The position numbers and the translations under genes are program-made. Of a stretch of 52,004 nt of DNA, positions 1 through 7,832 are shown in pieces; position 1 is the first letter of the stretch; every line of letters begins with the position of its first letter. The notes below the pieces were generated by a model that did not search any database, was not told the DNA's origin, and saw nothing but the letters and a program-made list of their open reading frames with translations. The DNA comes from Lachnospiraceae bacterium (lineage in GTDB: Bacteria > Bacillota > Clostridia > Lachnospirales > Lachnospiraceae). Location: positions 1 through 52,004 of the forward strand of contig JAAUZZ010000005.1 in the NCBI GenBank assembly GCA_014804345.1, read 5' to 3'.

Positions 1-60
1 TGCTCTGCTCTGCTCTGCTCTGCTCTGCTCTGCTCTGCTCTGCTCTGCTCTGCTCTGCTC
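1..60. repeat. Pentanucleotide tandem repeat (TGCTC)12
   Basis: Twelve perfect tandem copies of TGCTC (GAGCA on the minus strand) fill the first 60 bases and may continue beyond the window edge. The unit is five bases, so one copy gained or lost shifts the reading frame. On the minus strand the tract lies inside an open frame that starts at 82. Its five codons (AGA GCA GAG CAG AGC) contain no stop in any frame. Tracts of this kind near a start codon are typical phase-variation switches, such as the pentamer repeats of Neisseria opa genes. A repeat-collapse artefact at a contig end is the alternative. Confidence 0.97.
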
Positions 61-82
61 TTAGCATTTTGTCATTTGTCAT
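1..82 (-). CDS. 5' end of a gene with RAEQS repeats, probable second Rpn-family protein (partial)
   Basis: An open frame starts at ATG 82 (MTNDKMLRAEQS...) and runs off the left edge of the window. A GAGG motif lies about 12 bases upstream. The GAGCA tract encodes repeats of Arg-Ala-Glu-Gln-Ser. The next gene to the right, an Rpn-type nuclease, has a single similar unit near its N terminus (STAEQT), and the sequence around its start (ATGACAAATGA) is identical to that here. This suggests the partial gene is a tandem paralogue of that nuclease. Only the first 27 codons are visible, so the family assignment is an inference. Confidence 0.5.
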   Translation of the reverse strand, partial: MTNDKMLRAEQSRAEQSRAEQSRAEQS

Positions 83-210
83 TTTCTGTGTCAACCTCTT
101 TTTTATATTTTTTGCAATTTTCTTTGATACTGCCTACATAATCTGCATTAATTCTACCATTTATGGACTTTACGGTCAAGAAACACATGATATTGCGATA
201 TAGGATAAGA

Positions 211-1032
211 TTATACTAACTGCATTGTTTGGTTTTCTAATTCCTTAACTGTATCAAGTGATAACTCCGTAGCTTCTGCTATTTCCTCTAAAGTCATCTT
301 ACCTAATTTTATTAAACGAATCGCTGTCTTTTTTGCATTATCCAATGCCGCTTCATTCCTCATATCTTCTATCATTTTACACATAGCCGCCACTCCTTCC
401 TTGTCCTGTTTATAATACCTCGCTTTTTTAGCAAGCGCCTCATAATTCATATCATCGGGATTCGTACATGAAAAATCGTGCATCAGCTTTCCGATTTCAT
501 CATTGCCCCTATACTTACCATTCACATATAGAATATGCGAACCATCTCCAAACAATACCTTTTCTTTCCCGATGGTGACATATCTCTCTACCGGATAGAT
601 TGCCTGATTACCTTTCATCACATCATTTTCTGTAATAAAAATGACATAACTGTCAGGAATGTCCTCCGAATCAGTTCCGGGTTTTAATATATGTGCATCT
701 AATAAACTGCTGTTATGTCTTGCTCTTTTTGCGCCTGCTCCTGCATCTGACCTTTGAATTTCTACATCAAATTCTTTATTGGCACTGTCGACCGCATGAA
801 CATCTAAAACGGCGGAACGCCCCTGCAGATTCTTCATCGATTCCTGTGTCCGAACCGATTTAATCTTAATATCTTCCTGTCCTAAAATAATCCGAAGAAT
901 CAGTTCCACGCCTTCAAAATTATCTGCAAGGCAGACAGTCATAAAATCATCATCCATATATCGGAGTAATTTCACACGCTCTAAATCTAACAAATGTGTC
1001 TGCTCCGCTGTACTCAAAAATATCACCTTCAT
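211..1032 (-). CDS. Rpn family recombination-promoting nuclease / PD-(D/E)XK transposase-like protein
   Basis: A 273-residue protein of the Rpn/PF12784 type, a PD-(D/E)XK nuclease family that cuts DNA and, in E. coli, promotes RecA-independent recombination. The nuclease core is visible as Asp77 in AVLDVHA and the E-x-Q pair Glu91/Gln93 in FDVEIQ. The C-terminal part is charged and helical, ending in a short helix-turn-helix-like stretch (LEEIAEATELSLDTV). Length is normal for the family, so it looks intact. The ATG at 1032 has no clear ribosome binding site. A TTG five codons further in, preceded by AAGGTG, is a possible alternative start. No inverted repeats bound the gene. Confidence 0.85.
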   Translation of the reverse strand: MKVIFLSTAEQTHLLDLERVKLLRYMDDDFMTVCLADNFEGVELILRIILGQEDIKIKSVRTQESMKNLQGRSAVLDVHAVDSANKEFDVEIQRSDAGAGAKRARHNSSLLDAHILKPGTDSEDIPDSYVIFITENDVMKGNQAIYPVERYVTIGKEKVLFGDGSHILYVNGKYRGNDEIGKLMHDFSCTNPDDMNYEALAKKARYYKQDKEGVAAMCKMIEDMRNEAALDNAKKTAIRLIKLGKMTLEEIAEATELSLDTVKELENQTMQLV

Positions 1033-1226
1033 TTGTCATTTTTGTTTTTTGCTTTGGCTTTCATATTGCCCGTATAAGTTGACCTTATTTTATCATTTGG
1101 GAATTTTACTGTCAAGGAACACGAAATCTATAGACATACGCAATTATTAGCGGACTTGTATTTCCTCAGTAAACCAACTATAATTACAGCAAGATGAATA
1201 TGTAACGGGAAAGTGAGAAGCTAAAC

Positions 1227-1664
1227 ATGAAATATATCATTAAACGATTTGAAGAATTAACAACCACAGAATTATATGAAATTTTGAAATTACGCTCGGA
1301 AATCTTTGTGGTGGAGCAAAATTGCGTCTATCAGGATTTAGACGATATTGACTATCAAAGTCTGCATATTTTTTGTGAAGAAAATCACAATGTTTTTGCC
1401 TATTTAAGAATCTATCCAAAACGCGGCGAAACCGATGTTGTCCAAATCGGCAGAGTTGTGACATTAAAGCATCGAACGGGCAGTGGAAGCGCTTTAATGG
1501 AAAAGGGCATTCAGACAATAAAAGACACAATGAACTATAAAAAAATTTATATTGTGGCGCAAAAACGGGCAATCGGATTTTATGAAAAATTTGGGTTTAT
1601 TGTTACCTCCGATGAATTTTTGGAGGACGGTATTGTTCATGTCGCTATGGAGTTGGCATTATAG
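1227..1664 (+). CDS. GNAT family N-acetyltransferase, ElaA-like
   Basis: A 145-residue acetyltransferase of the GNAT fold, which moves an acetyl group from acetyl-CoA to an amine. The N-terminal block LRSEIFVVEQNCVYQDLD matches the ElaA subgroup (LR-x-VF-VEQ-x-C-x-Y-x-E/D-x-D). The acetyl-CoA pyrophosphate loop is seen as HRTGSGSALM, and a FYEKFGF block near the C terminus is typical of GNAT proteins. The substrate is unknown. The gene stands alone, divergent from the Rpn gene and convergent with the SIMPL gene, with a terminator between. The ribosome binding site before 1227 is weak. Confidence 0.88.
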   Translation: MKYIIKRFEELTTTELYEILKLRSEIFVVEQNCVYQDLDDIDYQSLHIFCEENHNVFAYLRIYPKRGETDVVQIGRVVTLKHRTGSGSALMEKGIQTIKDTMNYKKIYIVAQKRAIGFYEKFGFIVTSDEFLEDGIVHVAMELAL

Positions 1665-1688
1665 CGATCTATTCATAAATACCACACG

Positions 1689-1724
1689 AAAAGAGCGGTT
1701 CGCAATGAGCCGCTCCTCTTTTAT
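1689..1724. terminator. Bidirectional terminator between GNAT and SIMPL genes
   Basis: GAGCGGTTC pairs with GAGCCGCTC across a five-base loop (GCAAT), flanked by A-rich sequence on the left and CTCTTTT on the right. It sits between two convergent genes and can serve both. Confidence 0.85.
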
Positions 1725-1738
1725 GTATTTCTCCCCTT

Positions 1739-2530
1739 TTAATCCACAGCATAGTTTAATTTGACCGTAATCGTCGCTGTCTTGTTTCTTGATCTTGTGT
1801 CAAACGCGCCGCCGTAGCTGTATTCGGAATCGGAATTTTGCGCCGTGATTTGGAATACTCCCAAATTCGCGCTCAAAAGACGGCTCGTGCCAGAATCCGT
1901 ACCTTCCGCGATGATATCCGCTCTTGCCTTCGCGTTGTCCGTCGCCTGTTCAATCAAATCCAGTTTCAATTCGTCCAATTTTGTATAGTAATACTCTGGA
2001 GAATCCGATTCAAATTCAATATTGGATTCAATCAGTTTTGTGATATCTCTTGAAATTTCGTCCACTTTGTCTACGTCCTCGGAAGTTACCGTAACAGACT
2101 GATACAAGTCATAGCCGTCCAAATGTTCACCGGTACGTTTTCCGTCATCATTGTATTCTGTAACCCACCTCTGCGAAATGGAAATCGAACTAAACGAAAG
2201 TTCATCCTCGGAGATCCCGTTCTCCATTAAGTATTCTTTCACAACTTCCGCGCTGTTTTTAATCGACCGATACGCGCTCTTTGGCGTCGAACCGTAAGCG
2301 GAAAAGCTACCGCGCCATACGATCAAATCCGACTCAAAATCGCAGCTTGCCGAACCGGTAACAGTAATGCCGCTGCCTCCGGTATATTTTTTGTACTTTA
2401 CAATGCTTCCGGAAAAAATGCTGACGCAGATAATTGCGGAAATTCCCGCGATAAGCGCAATCAGAACCGCAGTAGACATGCCTTTCTTTTCCGGTTTGGT
2501 CTGTGATGCATTGTTTTCATTTTGTTCCAT
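1739..2530 (-). CDS. SIMPL domain-containing membrane protein
   Basis: A 263-residue protein with a short polar N terminus, one membrane segment at about residues 19-41, and an extracytoplasmic SIMPL (DUF541, YggE-like) domain covering the rest. Family features seen are ITVTGSASCDFESD at the start of the domain, a central helix with YRSIKNSAEVVKEYL, the SISQRWVTEYNDDGKRT strand, and an ATDNAKARADIIAEG helix. SIMPL proteins are linked to envelope stress, but the molecular role is not established. A promoter (TTGCAT, 16 bases, TATAAT) lies at 2604-2631 on the minus strand, so it is probably monocistronic. AGGAC precedes the ATG. Confidence 0.9.
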   Translation of the reverse strand: MEQNENNASQTKPEKKGMSTAVLIALIAGISAIICVSIFSGSIVKYKKYTGGSGITVTGSASCDFESDLIVWRGSFSAYGSTPKSAYRSIKNSAEVVKEYLMENGISEDELSFSSISISQRWVTEYNDDGKRTGEHLDGYDLYQSVTVTSEDVDKVDEISRDITKLIESNIEFESDSPEYYYTKLDELKLDLIEQATDNAKARADIIAEGTDSGTSRLLSANLGVFQITAQNSDSEYSYGGAFDTRSRNKTATITVKLNYAVD

Positions 2531-2603
2531 AATTGTCCTCCATTCTTACTTGTTCTTTCTTTTCTATCCTTAATAAAATAGGTATAAAATTTTTGCTGTT
2601 TTC

Positions 2604-2631
2604 ATTATAGCAGATGATACAATGTATGCAA
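2604..2631 (-). promoter_or_regulatory. Promoter of the SIMPL gene
   Basis: Minus-strand TTGCAT (2626-2631), a 16-base spacer and a perfect TATAAT (2604-2609), about 75 bases before the ATG. Confidence 0.7.
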
Positions 2632-2711
2632 GAATATCCGACAAAATGATGCAAAGATGATGTAAAAACGATAAAAATATGATCATAGATTCTAAAAGGG
2701 CATTCTGAACT

Positions 2712-3080
2712 TTAGTATGTCGATGCCACCGCCTCTGTCATATACCACTTTCCATTCCTTTTGACTGCCTTCATGGATAACTGCAAACCCCACACATGCT
2801 TACCGCCGCCAAACACAGCCGCATTTACTCTGCTTTGTCCTACGATCTTCGCCTGTTCTCCATTCACTGCAATCTCCATATGTTCCGTCTTTTCGGAATA
2901 ATAATTTAATGTGCCGTTTGCAATATAATCCATATACTGGCTCTTTGTCTGCCGCATCCCTGTCATATGAACCAATACAAAAGATTCATCTAAAGATTCT
3001 TCCAGCAGTTCCATATCTTTCTCAATCATCCCACGATACATCATATGGTAGCATTGTGTAAGCAGTTCTTTATCGTCCAA
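2712..3080 (-). CDS. NTF2-like (SnoaL/DUF4440-type) small protein
   Basis: A 122-residue single-domain protein with the alpha+beta cone pattern of the NTF2-like superfamily: N-terminal helices (DDKELLTQCYHMMYRGMIEKD), a short loop with ESFVLVHMTG, then strands ending in GLQLSMKAVKRNGKWYMTEA. Members bind or convert small hydrophobic molecules, and this one has no residues that fix a reaction. It is the last gene of a leftward set that starts with the aldo/keto reductase, with the DUF4405 remnant in between. It may therefore be co-transcribed with the redox genes. Confidence 0.75.
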   Translation of the reverse strand: MDDKELLTQCYHMMYRGMIEKDMELLEESLDESFVLVHMTGMRQTKSQYMDYIANGTLNYYSEKTEHMEIAVNGEQAKIVGQSRVNAAVFGGGKHVWGLQLSMKAVKRNGKWYMTEAVASTY

Positions 3081-3151
3081 AATTTATCCTTCCTTTCCTC
3101 AAAGAACCGGCATGTTTGCCACGATACCGGTCAAAAAATATAATCCTGTGG

Positions 3152-3378
3152 CTATTTTTTTGAAACCCCAGAAATCCCTTTTGCCAGATAATGTCCAACA
3201 CATACAAACAAAGCCATGACTGCCAGATAATCTATCAAAAATAAGGGCAAAGGTTCCTCAAAATCATAAAACGCAAATCGGGTTTTTAAGAACATATACT
3301 CTGTAAATCCCCTTATAAAGGAAGCAGTATAATCATAGCAAGGTCTGTTGCCATTCTGATGTTTCTTTTAGTTGACAT
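3152..3378 (-). pseudogene. DUF4405 membrane protein, internally deleted remnant
   Basis: The minus strand from ATG 3378 reads MSTKRNIRMATDLAMIILLPL then meets TAA. In the next frame the sequence continues as FTEYMFLKTRFAFYDFEEPL and ends ...GHYLAKGISGVSKK at stop 3152-3154. The first piece is the normal N terminus of a DUF4405 cytochrome-b-like membrane protein and the second is its normal C terminus. From memory of the family, roughly 150 residues with the remaining membrane segments and histidines are missing at a junction near 3311-3320. DUF4405 genes commonly accompany flavodoxin and aldo/keto reductase genes, as here. The clean ends point to one internal deletion rather than slow decay. 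Confidence 0.8.
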
Positions 3379-3390
3379 AACTTTCCCCTC

Positions 3391-4203
3391 TTATTTCAGA
3401 ATTCCGGAGTTACTGATCCATTCTTCGACTTCTTTCTGTGCGCTTCCTGCATCAGAACCTCTCACTGAGAGTCCATCCAAAAGCTGTGCATCCGGACAAA
3501 TAGATGCAATATCACTTTCGCTTCGCCCCAACTTACTCCCTTCATGGATACAAAGGGGCAATATGGTTTTCCCTGAAAAATCATATTCTTCTAAGAAAGT
3601 AAATACCGGCTGTGGAAGCGTTCCCCACCAATTAGGATAAATCAGTACGACCGTATCAAACGCATCCATATTTTCCACATGAGACGAAAGTTCCGGACGT
3701 GCGTCATCATTCTGTTCCGTTTTTGCCTGATCGGTTGTTCCACGATATTCCGCAGGATACTTCTCCACAGTTTCTATGAAAAATAAGTCTCCGCCTGTCA
3801 TCTCTTGAACCATTTCTGCAAGTAATTGTGCGTTACCGGAAACATTGCTTCCATCCATATTTACACTGGCAGAAGTAACTGCGTCAATATTTTTGTCAAA
3901 ATTCATATTTCCTACCCGCGAAAAATAGACAATCAAGATATTACTTTCTGTTTCTTCTTCCTCACCAACTGTTCCCACGCCATCTTCCGTATTTTCATGG
4001 GCTTCTGTTCCTGCCTCCTCCGCCACAAGTTCACTGGCCAAGTCCGCAGCGCTATCCTTTCCGGAACCGCCCTCTATCTGTCCTAGAGCATCCTGCCCGC
4101 TTCCTGACTGTCCGCTATTATTGCCACATGCTGTCACCCCAATCAGCAAAGCAGAGGTAAGCATAACAGTGAATATTCTTTTTATGAAATAATTTTTTTC
4201 CAT
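3391..4203 (-). CDS. Flavodoxin-domain lipoprotein
   Basis: A 270-residue secreted lipoprotein: a signal peptide (KRIFTVMLTSALLIGVTAC) with lipobox cysteine Cys26, a Gly/Glu-rich linker to about residue 87, and a long-chain-type flavodoxin domain from about 88 to the end. The FMN phosphate region is NILIVYFSRVGN, followed by IYPNWWGTLPQPVFTFLEEYDF and THEGS-like IHEGSKLGRSESDI, typical of the flavodoxin family of Clostridia. It probably carries electrons at the outer face of the membrane. The start at 4203 was chosen for its GAGGAT site, because the longer frame lies inside the upstream reductase gene. It follows that reductase by 31 bases. Confidence 0.88.
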   Translation of the reverse strand: MEKNYFIKRIFTVMLTSALLIGVTACGNNSGQSGSGQDALGQIEGGSGKDSAADLASELVAEEAGTEAHENTEDGVGTVGEEEETESNILIVYFSRVGNMNFDKNIDAVTSASVNMDGSNVSGNAQLLAEMVQEMTGGDLFFIETVEKYPAEYRGTTDQAKTEQNDDARPELSSHVENMDAFDTVVLIYPNWWGTLPQPVFTFLEEYDFSGKTILPLCIHEGSKLGRSESDIASICPDAQLLDGLSVRGSDAGSAQKEVEEWISNSGILK

Positions 4204-4234
4204 TTTTTGCACATCCTCTTTAAACAATCTTCTG

Positions 4235-5353
4235 CTATTTTTCAAATTCCCCTGCCACATCAACCAACAGTTCACGAATTTGAAGATGCTGCGGACAGGC
4301 TTTCTCGCACTTGCCGCATTTGATACATTCCGAGGCTTTCGCCTTTCCGCCGCCGGTATGTACCACATTATAATAATAATCGGCATTCCAGTCATGATAA
4401 ATCTGCTTTGTATTCATAACCGCAAACAAATCAGGAATCGCAATACGTTTCGGGCATCCTGCCTCACAGTAACGGCAGGATGTGCAGGGAATCAGATTCA
4501 TGGAACGGAAAATCTCCTGTACCTGACCGACCGCATCCAGTTCCTTATCCGACAAGGGCTTGAAATCCTTCATGTAGCTGATGTTGTCCTGCATCTGCGC
4601 CATATCGCTCATACCGGAAAGAACCATCATGATTCCTTCAAAATCGGCAGCAAATCGGATTGCATAGCTGGCAGGACTCCCGCCCCCTAGTTCTTCTAAA
4701 ATTGCCTTTGCTTTTTCTGGCAGATTGACAAGATTTCCTCCTTTTACCGGCTCCATGACGATCACAGGCTTGCCAAATTTCCGACAGACTTCGTAGCATT
4801 TACGGCTCTCCACTGCCGGATCATCATAATCCACATAATTAAATTGAATCTGCACCACTTCTATCTGCGGATACTCGGTCAAAATCTGCTCTAAAACCTC
4901 AGTCCGGTCATGGAAGGAAATGCCAAAATGACGGAACTTCCCCTCTGCCATCAGTTCCAAAGCAGTTTCATAGGCACGACACTTTTTAAAATAGGCAAAA
5001 TTATCGGCGCCCTGTGCATGCATCAGATAAATGTCAAAATATTCCACGCCGCAAGCTTTTAACTGACTTTCAAAAAACGGACGGATATCCTCCTGCTTTT
5101 TGAAGAAAAAATTGGTCAGCTTATTGGTAAGGATGAATCTGTTTCTTTCGTAACGGTCGGTAAGGGAAGTCTTTAACGCTTTTTCGCTTTTTCCCTGCAA
5201 ATACCCATGTGCTGTATCAAAATAGTTAAATCCACTCTCAAGAAATAGGTCTACCATCTTATTCATTTCTTCTGTATCAACTTCGCCGTTTATCATAGGC
5301 AGACGCATACAGCCAAATCCAAAGTTCTTTTTCACGCCTTCTATCATCTTCAT
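4235..5353 (-). CDS. Aldo/keto reductase with C-terminal 4Fe-4S domain
   Basis: A 372-residue oxidoreductase. The TIM-barrel reductase part has the catalytic tetrad Asp46, Tyr51, Lys78 and His112 (FDTAHGY, LTNKL, LMHAQG) and an NADPH-binding end (GMSDMAQMQDN). The last 80 residues carry two cysteine clusters, CTSCRYCEAGCP and CIKCGKCEKACP, able to hold two 4Fe-4S centres. This architecture is common in anaerobes and suggests electron exchange with ferredoxin or flavodoxin. The substrate is unknown. It heads an operon with a flavodoxin lipoprotein and a broken DUF4405 gene. A TTGATT/TATACT promoter overlaps an element shared with the 9.2-kb redox operon. Confidence 0.93.
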   Translation of the reverse strand: MKMIEGVKKNFGFGCMRLPMINGEVDTEEMNKMVDLFLESGFNYFDTAHGYLQGKSEKALKTSLTDRYERNRFILTNKLTNFFFKKQEDIRPFFESQLKACGVEYFDIYLMHAQGADNFAYFKKCRAYETALELMAEGKFRHFGISFHDRTEVLEQILTEYPQIEVVQIQFNYVDYDDPAVESRKCYEVCRKFGKPVIVMEPVKGGNLVNLPEKAKAILEELGGGSPASYAIRFAADFEGIMMVLSGMSDMAQMQDNISYMKDFKPLSDKELDAVGQVQEIFRSMNLIPCTSCRYCEAGCPKRIAIPDLFAVMNTKQIYHDWNADYYYNVVHTGGGKAKASECIKCGKCEKACPQHLQIRELLVDVAGEFEK

Positions 5354-5415
5354 ATACTCCTTTCTGTGTCAGAATTCTTTAAGCAACATTTTTCGCGCAA
5401 CAAACTCCTTTTTAC

Positions 5416-5444
5416 AGTATAAAATGAACGATCCTTTCAATCAA
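5416..5444 (-). promoter_or_regulatory. Promoter of the aldo/keto reductase operon
   Basis: Minus-strand TTGATT (5439-5444), 17-base spacer, TATACT (5416-5421). The -35 region overlaps the start of the element shared with 9299-9348. Confidence 0.75.
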
Positions 5445-5490
5445 TTCGACTTTTAAGGGTAGTTCATTAGAAATACTTATATGAATTTTC
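5441..5490 (-). promoter_or_regulatory. Shared operator-like element, copy 1
   Basis: About 43 of 50 bases match the segment at 9299-9348, which holds the same place relative to another redox operon promoter. Inside it is the dyad TTCAT (5463-5467) / ATGAA (5481-5485). It lies just upstream of, and slightly overlaps, the -35 box. That position suits an activator such as a LysR- or AraC-type regulator encoded elsewhere. Confidence 0.65.
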
Positions 5491-5503
5491 TTCTAAGCAC
5501 ACT

Positions 5504-6955
5504 CTATTTACGCGCGGTTCGAAGGATCCAATCCACAGCCGCCTCAGCGTGTGTTGGCAGATTTTTTGGAGCTGTCTCGATTTGCTTTTCTTCTATGCCC
5601 TTATGAAAAGTCTGCAAAGCGTATTTCGCCAGCAATTCCGAAACGCGCCCTCTTTCTATCGAATCCTCTGTGCCCAGAACAATAACCACGAGATCATGCT
5701 GCGTGTTCCCATCATCCACTGCCAAAGACGTGACAAGACAGGCTCCTGATTTGTTGGTCGTTCCGGTTTTTAGTCCTGTGACTTCGGGCAGATTATGCAG
5801 AAGCGGGTTCGTATTGCGCACTTCAAGGTCAAGCGATTGCAAGGTGGCAGATTCCAGAGATGTGATATCCGTGATCTGTGGATAAACTCTCAAAAGGTAT
5901 GATACCAGTCGAAACATGTCCTCAGCGCTCATGCGGTTCTGACGCTTTGAGGGAATGGGCTCTTCCGTATAAGAGGGCAGACCGTTGCTGTTGTAAAAAA
6001 TCGCTTGCGAAAGTCCTAAGTCCACAGCCTTCTGATTCATCATTTGCACAAACGCTTCCTCCGAACCGGCGATCGATTCGGCAAGGCACAGCGCGCATTC
6101 GTTGCTTGACGGAAGAAGGGCTCCCAACAGGAGCTCATGCACTGTGATTTGTTCTCCGGCTTTTAAGGGAATTACCCCATCATCCGACTCCGCCAGCGCC
6201 TGAACCGCTTCCGAAATTGTGACCTGTTGTTCAAGAGAAAGATGTCCTGTCGAGATGGCATCCATCGTCAAAAGGCATGTCATAAGCTTGGAAGTGCTGG
6301 CTATCGGATAAGGCGTATCAGACTGATACTGGTAATAGATTTCTTCTGTGGCGGCATCTCCTACCAACACACTGTTGACTCCGTAAAAATAGCCGTCCTG
6401 TTCCAAATCGGAAGGGGATATACAAAACGGAGCCTGTGTGTTAATCTGCAAGCTGCCCGCATCAGAAACGGCAATATCCGCATCCAGAATCATAGCCAGA
6501 TCTGCTGCCATCATAAAGCAATCGTAATGACCTGACGGCAGTGTCATAATCAGCGTATAATATCGCACTTCTTGTTCTCCTACTTTGAATTCGTTTCGCC
6601 GTAGGGTAATATCCGGATTTTCAGGGTTTTCCCAAGGGGCATTCTCCACTCCTACAGGCGTGTAGGATCCTCCCGGATTTAGGGCGACGGCGTTTTTTGT
6701 GATTTCTAAAGAAAAAGATTTCTCTGTGCCATTCAAAACCACGGCGATGTCACGCAGAGATAGATAGCTGTTGTGGTCATAGCTATAATCCAGCGTTTTT
6801 ACCGTGTATGCAGCGCCAGTATCCGTCTGTACCTGACAGGTTCCTGGAATCTCATAACTTGCGTCTGCACTCACAGGCAATATAAAGCATATCAGAATTA
6901 CGGACAATAAAAAGAAACTTATTTTCTTTAAGGTTGTTTTCATAGTAAATAACAT
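5504..6955 (-). CDS. D-alanyl-D-alanine carboxypeptidase (peptidase S11) with N-terminal accessory domain
   Basis: A 483-residue secreted penicillin-binding protein that trims the terminal D-Ala from peptidoglycan stem peptides. It has a signal peptide at about residues 5-33 (ending PVSADA), an accessory domain to about residue 190 that resembles copper-amine-oxidase N-terminal-like domains (YLSLRDIAVVL, FMMAADLAMIL), and the S11 catalytic domain. All three active-site motifs are present: SxxK as STSK, SxN as SSN and KTG as LKTGTTNKSG. No C-terminal amphipathic anchor is obvious. It lies 30 bases after a hypothetical membrane-anchored protein and is probably co-transcribed with it. Starts at 6955 or four codons later are both possible. 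Confidence 0.9.
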   Translation of the reverse strand: MLFTMKTTLKKISFFLLSVILICFILPVSADASYEIPGTCQVQTDTGAAYTVKTLDYSYDHNSYLSLRDIAVVLNGTEKSFSLEITKNAVALNPGGSYTPVGVENAPWENPENPDITLRRNEFKVGEQEVRYYTLIMTLPSGHYDCFMMAADLAMILDADIAVSDAGSLQINTQAPFCISPSDLEQDGYFYGVNSVLVGDAATEEIYYQYQSDTPYPIASTSKLMTCLLTMDAISTGHLSLEQQVTISEAVQALAESDDGVIPLKAGEQITVHELLLGALLPSSNECALCLAESIAGSEEAFVQMMNQKAVDLGLSQAIFYNSNGLPSYTEEPIPSKRQNRMSAEDMFRLVSYLLRVYPQITDITSLESATLQSLDLEVRNTNPLLHNLPEVTGLKTGTTNKSGACLVTSLAVDDGNTQHDLVVIVLGTEDSIERGRVSELLAKYALQTFHKGIEEKQIETAPKNLPTHAEAAVDWILRTARK

Positions 6956-6985
6956 ACTCCTCTCTCGCTCTTTTTTATCGAATCC

Positions 6986-7699
6986 TTACCGATTTTGGGC
7001 TTGCTGTAATGTGTATATCACAGGAGAATGACCGGAATCGCTTTCCTCGTACAGGATCAGGTTGGAGTCCTTTCGGATATAGTATTCCGTCTTTGCAGTG
7101 ACCGTCTGACCATCATCAAACTGTCTGGTTAAGATGCCTTCTGCCGTTTTATAAGCGCCACTGCCGTCATATTGAGCCTGTAAATCCTCTAAGGGAGGCA
7201 ACAGATTGGGTCCGCAGGACTTCAAATAAGAAACTGTGGACATTCCAAAAGTTTCCGTTACAAGCGCTTCAATGGTTTCCTTGTCTGTGTTACCCGTATA
7301 GCCTGCCATGAGAAGCCGCTCGGTCAAAAGTTCCTCGAAAGCCGCGGCAAACGCCTCATAGGCAGCCTGATTACAGGCATCGTAGCTTTCCGGCAGGATA
7401 TTGCTGTGGAAAGTTCCCTCAGAGTTTCCGGTTTGCTCTAAGGTTAAATTGACTTCTATAGTCAACCCCTGCATATAACCTTCCATATCTTCCAAAGAGA
7501 TAGAAACCGCGTCTATGTCCTGCAGCCAGCTAAGCGCTGTAACAGCGGACTGCTTTGTCATGTCCAGCTTTGCTGTCCAATTTCCGGATAAATCTTTGTC
7601 ATCCGACGCAAAAAAGTGCAGATATGATAAAAGCGCAGTAAAAGTGATTAAGAATAAAAACAATCCGATTAATATGCTATTCTTCAAAATTTTTCTCAT
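6986..7699 (-). CDS. Hypothetical membrane-anchored extracellular protein
   Basis: A 237-residue protein not recognised as a named family. It has an uncleaved signal or membrane segment at about residues 7-28 (NSILIGLFLFLITFTALLSY) followed by an extracytoplasmic region rich in acidic residues. GNWTAKLDMT suggests a lipocalin-like or DUF-type beta domain start, and the C terminus (TAKTEYYIRKDSNLILYEES) is strand-rich. It sits directly upstream of the carboxypeptidase gene in the same operon, with GGGAGG before its ATG, so a cell-envelope role is likely. Confidence 0.75.
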   Translation of the reverse strand: MRKILKNSILIGLFLFLITFTALLSYLHFFASDDKDLSGNWTAKLDMTKQSAVTALSWLQDIDAVSISLEDMEGYMQGLTIEVNLTLEQTGNSEGTFHSNILPESYDACNQAAYEAFAAAFEELLTERLLMAGYTGNTDKETIEALVTETFGMSTVSYLKSCGPNLLPPLEDLQAQYDGSGAYKTAEGILTRQFDDGQTVTAKTEYYIRKDSNLILYEESDSGHSPVIYTLQQAQNR

Positions 7700-7747
7700 T
7701 AAGATGCCTCCCTCTTTCTCTGCATCAGCGTATGCACAAAAAGAAAA

Positions 7748-7776
7748 TTGCCCGAGCTGTCAGGCTCAGGCATTAT
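7748..7776 (-). terminator. Probable terminator after the SDR-flavodoxin operon
   Basis: On the minus strand GCCTGAGC pairs with GCTCGGGC (one G-U pair) around a six-base loop, followed by AATTTTCTTTTT. It lies downstream of the flavodoxin gene but also downstream of the next operon's promoter. Confidence 0.6.
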
Positions 7777-7832
7777 TTATCATTGTTTACAATTGCAATT
7801 CCGTGAAAGCATGTAAGCTTTTCCTTATTTAT

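Noticed and set aside
211-1032. Complete insertion sequence around the Rpn gene
   Set aside because: No terminal inverted repeats or target duplication found; only weak direct repeats flank it, better explained by tandem duplication.
5876-5884. DnaA-box match TGTGGATAA
   Set aside because: Single site inside the carboxypeptidase coding sequence; expected by chance in 52 kb.
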